DNA of 15,166 bases from Mailhella sp. Lineage in GTDB: Bacteria; Desulfobacterota; Desulfovibrionia; Desulfovibrionales; Desulfovibrionaceae. Shown here in pieces: positions 7,422 through 14,466 of this stretch. Both the position numbers and the translations under genes were made by a program. The notes beneath the pieces were generated by a model. That model searched no databases, was not told where the DNA came from, and saw nothing but the letters and a program-made list of their open reading frames with translations. Position 1 is the stretch's first letter, and every line of letters starts with the position of its first letter. The stretch spans positions 1 through 15,166 of the forward strand of contig JAGAZG010000046.1 in assembly GCA_017940105.1 (NCBI GenBank), written 5' to 3'.

Positions 7422-7439
7422 TCTAACGCTCCAAGCCAA
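7411..7439 (-). promoter_or_regulatory. Outward-facing promoter at the IS left end, reading into the M50-mla operon
   Basis: On the minus strand, TTGGCT (7434-7439) is followed by exactly 17 bp and a perfect TATAAT (7411-7416). The -10 lies inside the left terminal inverted repeat and the -35 within the last codons of the transposase. Transcription would begin near 7404 and give a leader of about 43 nt before the protease ATG at 7361. The -35 keeps only the TTG of the consensus, but the spacing and -10 are ideal. This is the best sigma-70-like site I found upstream of the operon. Confidence 0.55.
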
Positions 7440-8550
7440 TGGAAGCTATGAGAGAATTGGCATGGAGGGGATCTGTGATAGCCTTCATCATGACTCTTTG
7501 TTTCCTTTTCACCTTGTCGTTTTTCTGCGAATTGAACACATTCAGGCATATCTTTCTGATTAGTGGGGTATTGGCTGCTAGCGTCTTTTTTCTGATCGTG
7601 CTGTCATCTTCGCAAAAGATCCACGTCCAGGACATAGTGCAGAGAGTTTTCTATTGACCAGTGCGCCCGGATCATTCCGCCTATTTGTTTAGCATTGTCT
7701 TTATGGGATGATATGTAATACCGATATTCCTGGATTTGTCTCCCGTTCTTCTCAACGACGCTGTTAACCCGCGTTATGCTTTATATTCCAGCGAACTTTT
7801 CGAATGACCTCATATTGTCCTTGCTGATATTGATACTTAGGTAAGAACGTGATTCCAGACGTCCATGCCCCTTGTCTGTTTCTTTCCAGGAGTCGCAAGG
7901 AAAGTCCTTCATGGCAAACAGTTGCACTGCGTCAGCATAAGCTGTCGGCTGATTCTTCTTCAAGCCAATGAGATAATCGGCTTTCCTGTCTATGATCTTC
8001 TCTGTTATGGACACCTGGCAGGCCATGGCGTCCATAGTCAGCGTAGCACCTTTGACATCAAGAGCATCCAGCAGGGTTGGGATCATGGTAAGTTCCGCAT
8101 CTTTGCAATCGCCAAAAATTTGTCTGATAACCGTATGATTATCAGTGATAAAAGCGTTCAAAACATGGAAAACTTTTTATCCGATGGCTTCAGAGGCAGC
8201 CCCACTGAGGGATTTTCCATCGATGGAAATGACTTTTCCTGACAAGTCCGGATTATTGATGCTGACTTGCCGTGCAGGCAGGTTTTGCAGCATCTGCGTA
8301 GATATGTGAGCGAAACACCTGCAAAAAGGCTCACCGAAGGAATCCCGTTTTTAAGCTTCAGCTCTTCCATGAGTAATTCCTTATGGAAGTCGCAAAAATT
8401 CCAAACATCGATCCAATCTTTTGCGCCGCAAATCCAGCCGAAAAGGGCCATGTAAATGACATGCGATAAGCGGTGCAATTTGCAGCGATCATAGCGAGGA
8501 TCGGGGATCTCTTTCAAAAAGAGCATGAACCTTCTGCTATCGTCGTCCAT
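7423..8550 (-). pseudogene. ISAs1-family DDE transposase, multiply broken
   Basis: The start at 8550 gives MDDDSRRFMLFLKEIPDPR, then LHRLSHVIYMALFGWICGAKD and NGIPS, the ISAs1 N-terminal pattern. A one-base loss near 8322-8332 shifts the frame, after which FAHISTQMLQNLPARQVSI and VISIDGKSLSGAASEAIG carry the first catalytic Asp. An in-frame TAA at 8177-8179 follows. The same frame continues with FHVLNAFITDNHTVIRQ and ATLTMDAMACQ (second Asp), then a second TAA at 7781-7783. Beyond it, GRQIQEYRYYISS and HWSIENSLHYVLDV give the catalytic Glu. A further frameshift near 7612-7620 leads to CEDDSTIRKKTLAANTPLIR and a VKRKQR tail ending at 7423. All three acidic residues survive, but two frameshifts and two stops make it a dead gene. 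The hydrophobic plus-strand frame at 7439-7657 is its shadow. Confidence 0.9.
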
Positions 8551-8642
8551 AGGTAACCTGAAATGGAGTTAATGGCTGACCATAGCACATAACAAGTTCA
8601 ATTAAAATAGGTTTTACAATGATTTTATGATGTTTTTCCTCT

Positions 8643-8665
8643 GTAATTGTAATTATTTTGCCCTG
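8643..8665 (-). repeat. Right terminal inverted repeat of the ISAs1-family element
   Basis: The reverse complement begins CAGGGCAAAATAATTACAAT and matches the left repeat at 19 of 23 positions. A 9-bp direct repeat, TTGCCCTGA, occurs at 8658-8666 (the terminus) and again at 8674-8682 just outside, which leaves the exact right boundary slightly uncertain. Internal alignment favours 8665. Confidence 0.7.
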
Positions 8666-8700
8666 AGATGCTCTTGCCCTGAAATACATGCTATTACTTC

Positions 8701-8729
8701 TCGACAAATTGGCGATGATTGGGCATGAT
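8701..8729 (+). promoter_or_regulatory. Candidate sigma-70 promoter for the aas-leuACD operon
   Basis: TCGACA (8701-8706, five of six consensus bases) is followed by a 17-bp spacer and CATGAT (8724-8729, four of six). Predicted transcription starts near 8736, about 44 nt before the ATG at 8780. The site lies outside the IS, 36 bp beyond its right repeat, so it may be the original promoter. Confidence 0.4.
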
Positions 8730-8779
8730 AGAACTTCATGCCTGGCTTGTTTTTGATTTGCGAGCCTTGAGGAGAGTCC

Positions 8780-10954
8780 ATGCCTGGCGCTATCGTTCGT
8801 TTTTTTCTTAAACTGGTATACCGTGTGACGCTGAGGGGCCGAGAACACTACGAGGCCGCCGGCGAGCGCGTATTTATATTGAATAATCCCGGTTCCATTA
8901 TCGACCCTTTACTCATTGCAGCTGTGTTGCCGCAGCGTATCACGCTTATAGCTGACAGCGCCGTTGAAAACAAATGGTGGATGCGTCCCTTGCGCTCCCT
9001 TGCCGACACTGTTTTTCTTGATTTTTCCAATCCTGCGTGTACTGCAGCCATAGTTCGGCTTTTGGATGAAAGAAAGTGCTGCATGGTTTTTCAGAGCGGA
9101 CACCTCAGCAACACCGCGAGACTTACGCGGATACTTGAGTCAGCCGCACTCATTGCCGAAAAGGCTCAGGCCGCGCTATTGCCGGTGCGCATCGACGGAG
9201 CGTCTCATTCGATTTTTTCCTATATGCGTCACCGCGTACGCAGGCGTTTTTTTGTGCGAGTAACCGTTTCTGTGCTTCCCCCGCAAAATCTTGTCCCCCC
9301 ACAGGGGCTTCCCGCAAGAGAACGCCGCAGGCACATGGGAGCCATGCTTTATTCCATTATGATGGAATTGGACTACCGAGCCTCCGTAGGAAACTGGAAT
9401 GTGCTCCAGATGCTTATGGATAGTGCTGGTCGTTCTGGCAGAAAATTTCCCATTGCAGAAGATCAGGACAGAAACGTGCTGACCTACGGGAATCTGCTTT
9501 TAAAGCTTTGCGTACTGGGGCATGCCTTTGGACGAATTTTCAAAGGAGAGCAGCGAGTTGGCTTTTTGTTGCCAACCTCCCTTGCCGGTCTTGTAGCTTT
9601 TTTGGGACTGCATGCCAAAGGGCATGTTCCAGCGATGCTTAATTTTACCGCTGGAACCGCGTCGGTGGTTTCTTGTTGCCGTACAGTACAACTTGTATCT
9701 GTACTGACTTCAAAAAAATTTCTTAAGCTTGCTGATTTGGGGGCGCTTGAACAGGCTCTTAAAGAAGCAGGTATGCGTCTGGTTTATCTTGAAGATGTCG
9801 CAGCCGGACTGACGATTGGAGATAAGCTGTGTGGCTTTTTTTCATCGAGATTGCGCATTGCTCCACCAACGCCATCCGGTTCTCCTGTGGCCATAATGTT
9901 CACATCGGGAACTGAGGGCATGCCTAAGGCTGTATTTTTAAGCCATGCCAACATCATTTCAAATCTCCACCAGGCCTTGACCATGTTTACCGTCGGTTCC
10001 GGTGATAAGATGTTCAACTGCCTTCCCATGTTTCATGCTTTCGGTCTTGGGATATGCACGCTTCTTCCGGTTCTGGCAGGGATACGCGTGTTTATGTATC
10101 CGTCTCCACTCCATTACCGCATTGTTCCACAGCTTTTTTATGAAAGCCAATCCACCATAATCTGCGGTACAGATACTTTTTGCGCAGGATACGCGCGTTA
10201 TGGGCGTCCATATGATTTTTGCCATGCCCGCCTGGTCATCATCGGTGCAGAAAAAATGCGTGACAGCACGAGCAGCGCCTGGCGGCAGAAATACGGCGTC
10301 GAGCTTATTGAAGGGTATGGCGCTACTGAAACTTCTCCGTTGATTTCTGTTAATTCGCCGGCATATACCCGCAGGGGCAGTGTCGGCCGCATGGTTCCGG
10401 GACTTGTCTATAAGTTGCAGCCGGTACCTGGCATTGACGAAGATAATACAGGAATTCTTTGGGTAAAGGGGGACAATGTCATGCTCGGTTATATGCGCGC
10501 AAGCGCTCCCGGCGTACTTGAACCTCCTAAAGATGATTCCATGGGGATGGCCGACGGCGTTCAGCAAGGTGATGGCTGGTATGACACGGGCGATATTGTG
10601 CATATAGATGACGAAGGCTTTGTCTTTATCCGTGGTCGTGCCAAACGTTTTGCAAAGATTGGCGGAGAGATGGTTTCTCTTGCTGCCGTTGAAGAAGCAC
10701 TGCGTGAAATATGGCCTGAATCAAGCCTTGGCATTGTGACTGTTCCTGATCCCCGCAAAGGCGAACAGCTTGCCCTTGTTATAGCTGCTGAAAATGTCAC
10801 TACAGCCAGAATTGCGGCATATTTTGCCGCCAAGGGCATTTCGCCGCTCTGGACGCCAAAACGCATCGTATGTGTTAAGCAGCCCCCGTTGCTTGGATCC
10901 GGAAAATTTGATTATGTTGGCGCACGAAAGATCGTTATGCAGGACAAAGCATAA
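8780..10954 (+). CDS. aas: Aas-like protein: degenerate PlsC acyltransferase domain fused to acyl-ACP/CoA synthetase
   Basis: 724 residues, nearly the length and domain order of E. coli Aas, which re-acylates 2-acyl-glycerophosphoethanolamine with acyl-ACP made by its own synthetase domain at the inner membrane. Residues 1-200 are PlsC-like and about 225-720 are AMP-forming. The synthetase signatures are present: P-loop MFTSGTEGMPKAV (373-385), EGYGATETSP (511-520), WYDTGD (600-605), the GRAKRFAKIGGEMVSL hinge (619-634) and catalytic K709 in LLGSGKFD. The acyltransferase half is odd. The HX4D motif reads NNPGSIID, so the catalytic His is Pro37, and FPEG reads FQSG (104-107), losing Pro and Glu. 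LLPVRIDGA (133-141) is kept. The acyltransferase is therefore probably inactive or unconventional, leaving acyl activation as the likely activity. The Shine-Dalgarno GAGGAGAG is well placed. leuA follows after 34 nt. Confidence 0.88.
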   Translation: MPGAIVRFFLKLVYRVTLRGREHYEAAGERVFILNNPGSIIDPLLIAAVLPQRITLIADSAVENKWWMRPLRSLADTVFLDFSNPACTAAIVRLLDERKCCMVFQSGHLSNTARLTRILESAALIAEKAQAALLPVRIDGASHSIFSYMRHRVRRRFFVRVTVSVLPPQNLVPPQGLPARERRRHMGAMLYSIMMELDYRASVGNWNVLQMLMDSAGRSGRKFPIAEDQDRNVLTYGNLLLKLCVLGHAFGRIFKGEQRVGFLLPTSLAGLVAFLGLHAKGHVPAMLNFTAGTASVVSCCRTVQLVSVLTSKKFLKLADLGALEQALKEAGMRLVYLEDVAAGLTIGDKLCGFFSSRLRIAPPTPSGSPVAIMFTSGTEGMPKAVFLSHANIISNLHQALTMFTVGSGDKMFNCLPMFHAFGLGICTLLPVLAGIRVFMYPSPLHYRIVPQLFYESQSTIICGTDTFCAGYARYGRPYDFCHARLVIIGAEKMRDSTSSAWRQKYGVELIEGYGATETSPLISVNSPAYTRRGSVGRMVPGLVYKLQPVPGIDEDNTGILWVKGDNVMLGYMRASAPGVLEPPKDDSMGMADGVQQGDGWYDTGDIVHIDDEGFVFIRGRAKRFAKIGGEMVSLAAVEEALREIWPESSLGIVTVPDPRKGEQLALVIAAENVTTARIAAYFAAKGISPLWTPKRIVCVKQPPLLGSGKFDYVGARKIVMQDKA

Positions 10955-10988
10955 AGCATCTGCAGGCGCAAGCATCAGGAGGAATAGC

Positions 10989-12545
10989 ATGTCTGATCGT
11001 GTCATAGTATTTGATACCACGCTTCGCGATGGCGAACAGTCGCCAGGCGCAACCATGGATTTGAACGAAAAGCTGCGTATTGCCCGCCAGCTTGAAGCAC
11101 TTGGTGTTGATGTTATTGAAGCCGGTTTTCCTGCGGCAAGCGATGGTGATTTTAATGCGGTCAAGGTCATTGCCGAAACTGTCAGTCAGGCCCAGGTCGC
11201 CGGACTTGCACGAGCCAGTGCCAAAGACATAGACCGTGCCTGGGAAGCTGTGAAAAATGCGAAACACCCGCGTATCCATACGTTTATTGCAACTTCACCG
11301 ATTCATATGGAATTCAAGTTGCGCAAGAGTCCGGACGAGGTGCTTGCGATGGCTGTGTCAGCCGTAAAGCGGGCCGCGTCATATACGGATAACGTTGAGT
11401 TTTCGGCTGAAGATGCATCGCGCTCTGACAAGGATTTTCTTGTCCGCGTGTTTACGGCATGCATTGATGCAGGAGCAACCACCATTAACATACCTGATAC
11501 GGTGGGTTATGCCCAGCCGGATGAATTTGGTCAGCTTATTCGCTATATTATAGAAAATGTGCCCAATGCTGATAAGGCTGTTTTCAGCGTGCATTGCCAC
11601 GATGATCTTGGTCTTGCCGTGGCCAATAGTCTGGCCGCTGTCAGAAACGGAGCAAGGCAGGTTGAGGTCTGCCTCAGTGGAATAGGAGAACGAGCAGGCA
11701 ATGCATCTCTTGAAGAATGCGTTATGGCGCTTAAACTTCGTCCCGAATATTACGGGGTGGAATGCGCAATCAATAATGAACAGCTTTATCCTGCCTGCCA
11801 TCTGCTTTCTATGATCATAGGCCGTCCGATACCGGCGAACAAGGCCATCATAGGCAGCAATGCCTTTGCACATGAATCTGGCATACATCAGGATGGCATG
11901 CTAAAGAACAGGGATACCTATGAAATCATGAGCCCGCAGGCGGTTGGGCGAAAAACTACAGATATTGTCATTGGCAAGCATTCTGGTAGAAATGCTGTGC
12001 GTACCCGCCTAGAAGAGTTGGGATACAGGCTCGATTACGACCAGGTCAATGCCGTTTTTGCCGCCATGAAGGAGCTTGCTGACAGAAAGGCCAAAATTCA
12101 TGACGAGGATCTTGAAGCGCTTGTTTTTTCTGAAGTGTATCGCCTGCGCATACCGGATCGTTTCCGTCTGGGCAATATATGCGTTCAGACTTCCATGGGG
12201 TCCAATATGCCGGCTACGGCTGCCGTCGTTCTTCAGGATCGCGACAAAGAAGTCAGGCTTGCCGGATTTGGGACCGGTCCTATTGATGCGGCGTTCAATG
12301 TTATTTCGCAAATTTGCGGGACGAAGGCCGAGCTGGAAAAGTTTTCTGTCAATGCCATTACTGGCGGTACGGATGCTCAGGGTGAGGTTACAGTTAACCT
12401 GCGCGATGGAAAGCATGCTGCAACGGGTCGCGGAGCAGACCCGGATATCATAGTTGCAAGCGCAAAAGCCTACATAGACGCGCTTAACAGACTTGAGCAC
12501 AAAGAAAAAGATGTAATCAGCTATAAACAGAATCCGACAGAGTAA
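10989..12545 (+). CDS. leuA: 2-isopropylmalate synthase
   Basis: 518 residues. LeuA condenses acetyl-CoA with 2-oxoisovalerate to give 2-isopropylmalate, the first committed step of leucine synthesis, in the cytoplasm. The catalytic barrel shows DTTLRDGEQSPGATM (9-23) with R13 and D14, EAGFPAAS (44-51), the metal HxH in SVHCHDDLGLA (H202, H204) and GIGERAGNASLEE (231-243) with N238. The linker HESGIHQDGMLK follows. The C-terminal part (from about residue 390, including RLAGFGTGPIDAAFN and GRGADPDIIVASAKAYIDAL) is the regulatory domain that normally binds leucine, so feedback inhibition is expected. The start at 10989 is chosen because AGGAGG lies seven bases upstream and the barrel begins immediately; upstream in-frame starts fall inside aas. 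The 34-nt gap to aas suggests cotranscription. I see no leader peptide or attenuator before it. Confidence 0.96.
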   Translation: MSDRVIVFDTTLRDGEQSPGATMDLNEKLRIARQLEALGVDVIEAGFPAASDGDFNAVKVIAETVSQAQVAGLARASAKDIDRAWEAVKNAKHPRIHTFIATSPIHMEFKLRKSPDEVLAMAVSAVKRAASYTDNVEFSAEDASRSDKDFLVRVFTACIDAGATTINIPDTVGYAQPDEFGQLIRYIIENVPNADKAVFSVHCHDDLGLAVANSLAAVRNGARQVEVCLSGIGERAGNASLEECVMALKLRPEYYGVECAINNEQLYPACHLLSMIIGRPIPANKAIIGSNAFAHESGIHQDGMLKNRDTYEIMSPQAVGRKTTDIVIGKHSGRNAVRTRLEELGYRLDYDQVNAVFAAMKELADRKAKIHDEDLEALVFSEVYRLRIPDRFRLGNICVQTSMGSNMPATAAVVLQDRDKEVRLAGFGTGPIDAAFNVISQICGTKAELEKFSVNAITGGTDAQGEVTVNLRDGKHAATGRGADPDIIVASAKAYIDALNRLEHKEKDVISYKQNPTE

Positions 12546-12612
12546 ATGGCTGAATAGTGCACAGGGCTGACACTGCGCCTGCAACATAAAAAACAGAAGG
12601 GAGAGTGGCGCC

Positions 12613-13872
12613 ATGCAGCAGACGCTGGCTCAAAAAATTCTACAGATGCACACGGATGAGATTGTGCGTGAACCCGGGCAGATTGTTGAATGCCGTCTTT
12701 CCGGCGTGCTTGCAAACGATATTACCGGTCCTTTGGCCATAAAATCTTTTCGTGCCATGGGGGCGAAGCGGGTTTTTGACAAGAATAAGATTTTTCTTGT
12801 CATGGATCATTACACTCCGCAAAAAGACATAGCCTCAGCTAATCAAGTGATTGTTTCACGTAAGTTTGCCGCAGAAATGGGCATAACGCATTATTACGAA
12901 GGCGGCTGCGCCGGTGTTGAGCATGCACTCCTTCCTGAATTGGGCCTTGTCAAGCCATGTGACCTTGTAATTGGAGCAGACAGCCATACGTGCACTTATG
13001 GAGGCATCGGCGCGTTTTCTACTGGTCTTGGTTCAACAGACATCGCCTGTGGAATGGCCCTGGGCAAACTGTGGTTTAAAGTTCCACAGACCATACGTGT
13101 CGTCATCAGAGGCGTCATGCCCCAATGGGTCAGAGGCAAAGACCTTATCCTGCGTCTTATCGGAGAGATAGGAGTAGACGGAGCTTTATACAAGGCTCTT
13201 GAGTTTGTCGGACCTGCTTTGAAAGAGATTGATGTCGAAGCCCGCCTTTGCATGTCAAACATGGCCATTGAAGCGGGTGCGAAGTGCGGTCTTTTCCCTG
13301 CGGATGAGCTGACTCTTGACTATTGCCGTTCTCATGGCGTGCCTGCTCCTCAGCAGATCAGCGGTGACGATACTTCGGAAGCTGAGAGGGTTGTCACTAT
13401 GGATATCACAGATATGGAACCTGTAGTTGCCTGTCCTCATCTGCCGGAAAATACAAGGCCGGTTTCCGAATTGAAAGACAAAAAAATAGATCAGGTCGTT
13501 ATCGGGTCCTGTACAAACGGAAGAATATCAGACATGCGCGATGCTGCCAGAGTGCTGCGCGGCCGAAAAGTGGCAAAGGGCGTCCGATGCATAATTATTC
13601 CGGCTACTCCTGGAGTATGGCGACAGGCCATGAATGAAGGCTTGTTTGAGATTTTTGCCGAATCCGGATGCGTGGTAAGTGCGCCTACATGCGGTCCTTG
13701 TCTGGGAGGATACATGGGTGTCCTTGGCGATGGAGAACGCTGCATATCTACTTCCAACCGTAATTTCCGCGGTCGCATGGGCAGTCTGGAATCTGAGCTT
13801 TATCTTTCCAGCCCGTGCGTCGCAGCCGCTTCTGCCGTAACCGGCAGTATTGCAGATCCCGGCGTGCTGTAA
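12613..13872 (+). CDS. leuC: 3-isopropylmalate dehydratase large subunit
   Basis: 419 residues, the shorter bacterial/archaeal type of LeuC in the aconitase family. With LeuD it isomerises 2-isopropylmalate to 3-isopropylmalate by way of a 4Fe-4S cluster. The three cluster cysteines are visible: C300 in VIGSCTNGR, and C360 and C363 in SAPTCGPCLGG. Other family sequences are MDHYTPQKD (64-72), EGGCAGVEHALLPE (96-109), IGADSHTCTYGGIGAFSTGLG (120-140) and TSNRNFRGRMG (380-390). The Shine-Dalgarno GGGAGAG precedes the ATG. It lies 67 nt after leuA and 39 nt before leuD in the same direction, so the three are very likely one transcript. The spacer to leuA shows no clear hairpin or promoter. Confidence 0.96.
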   Translation: MQQTLAQKILQMHTDEIVREPGQIVECRLSGVLANDITGPLAIKSFRAMGAKRVFDKNKIFLVMDHYTPQKDIASANQVIVSRKFAAEMGITHYYEGGCAGVEHALLPELGLVKPCDLVIGADSHTCTYGGIGAFSTGLGSTDIACGMALGKLWFKVPQTIRVVIRGVMPQWVRGKDLILRLIGEIGVDGALYKALEFVGPALKEIDVEARLCMSNMAIEAGAKCGLFPADELTLDYCRSHGVPAPQQISGDDTSEAERVVTMDITDMEPVVACPHLPENTRPVSELKDKKIDQVVIGSCTNGRISDMRDAARVLRGRKVAKGVRCIIIPATPGVWRQAMNEGLFEIFAESGCVVSAPTCGPCLGGYMGVLGDGERCISTSNRNFRGRMGSLESELYLSSPCVAAASAVTGSIADPGVL

Positions 13873-13911
13873 GCGACGGAAAATTTCGGTGCAGACAACA
13901 AAGGAGTACTC

Positions 13912-14409
13912 ATGCCATTTAACGGAAAAGTTCATAAAGTAGGGGCTCATATTGATACGGATGCCATTATCCCGGCGCGTTTTCTTGTTACGACAGACAC
14001 AAAAAAACTTGGGGAAGCGTGCATGGAAGGGCTGGAGCCAGGCTGGGTCAGGCGTGTAAAAGAAGGCGATATCATAGTGGCCGGACGTAATTTCGGCTGT
14101 GGGTCTTCGCGCGAACATGCACCGCTTTCCATTATCGGGGCAGGAATACGGGCTGTTGTAGCCCACAGCTTTGCAAGGATTTTTTATCGAAACGCTTTTA
14201 ACATGGGACTGATGCTTCTTGAAATAGGAGATCAGGTCAATAAAATTAATGACGGAGATGTGTTGGAGATTTTTCCCGGTGAAGGAAAAATCATCAATTC
14301 GACGACGGGAGACGAAATAATAGTTCCTCCGCTTTCTCCCATGATGCAGACTCTCATTGATAAAGGCGGAATGGTCAATTACGTCAGGGAACAACTGCGG
14401 AGCAATTGA
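13912..14409 (+). CDS. leuD: 3-isopropylmalate dehydratase small subunit
   Basis: 165 residues, the swivelling-domain partner of LeuC in the isopropylmalate isomerase. Visible signatures are GAHIDTDAIIPARFL (11-25) and AGRNFGCGSSREHAPLSI (57-74), the loop that contacts substrate. HSFARIFYRNAFNMGL follows, and the C-terminus ends in a helix. Length is typical for the short LeuD type that pairs with the short LeuC. AAAGGAG is placed five bases before the ATG. It is the last gene of the aas-leuA-leuC-leuD unit in this window, followed by a strong hairpin. leuB (3-isopropylmalate dehydrogenase), often nearby in related genomes, is not present here. Confidence 0.95.
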   Translation: MPFNGKVHKVGAHIDTDAIIPARFLVTTDTKKLGEACMEGLEPGWVRRVKEGDIIVAGRNFGCGSSREHAPLSIIGAGIRAVVAHSFARIFYRNAFNMGLMLLEIGDQVNKINDGDVLEIFPGEGKIINSTTGDEIIVPPLSPMMQTLIDKGGMVNYVREQLRSN

Positions 14410-14433
14410 ATACAGGCGGACCTGCAAAGTATA

Positions 14434-14466
14434 AGCAAAGCCTCATGCATGGCATGAGGCTTTGCT
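14434..14466. terminator. Bidirectional hairpin terminator between convergent leuD and aminotransferase
   Basis: A perfect 15-bp inverted repeat (AGCAAAGCCTCATGC at 14434-14448 and its complement at 14452-14466) with a three-base loop. On the plus strand it ends in TTTGCTTTAT, a weak T-rich run; on the minus strand the following bases are TATACTTTGC. The minus-strand stop codon at 14467-14469 abuts the stem directly. The position between two converging genes fits a shared terminator, although the T tracts are poor. Confidence 0.75.

Larger units (their letters stand above)
7399..8665 (-). mobile_element. Degenerate ISAs1-family insertion sequence (about 1.27 kb)
   Basis: The element is bounded by imperfect terminal inverted repeats beginning CAGGGCAAAAT at both ends (left 7399-7421, right 8643-8665 on the opposite strand; 19 of 23 positions agree). 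It contains a single ISAs1-type DDE transposase frame on the minus strand, now broken. The length fits the family. I cannot find a flanking target duplication of 8-10 bp directly next to the repeats, so either it has decayed or the flanks were rearranged. The element sits between the divergent M50-mla and aas-leu units. With its transposase dead, it could move only if helped in trans. Confidence 0.8.

Noticed and set aside
7439..7657. Hydrophobic 72-residue plus-strand frame resembling a small membrane protein
   Set aside because: It lies antisense over the ISAs1 transposase C-terminus, which has clear family character on the minus strand, and has no good ribosome binding site.
7401..8627. 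Alternative IS right end using the AAAATCATTGTAAAACC similarity near 8611-8627
   Set aside because: The pairing with the CAGGGC-beginning repeat at 8643-8665 is longer and reaches the expected element length; the inner similarity is probably chance in AT-rich DNA.
13528..14427. Long minus-strand frame opposite leuC and leuD
   Set aside because: It is a shadow of two firmly identified genes; the translation is rich in His, Arg, Ser and Cys with no domain character.
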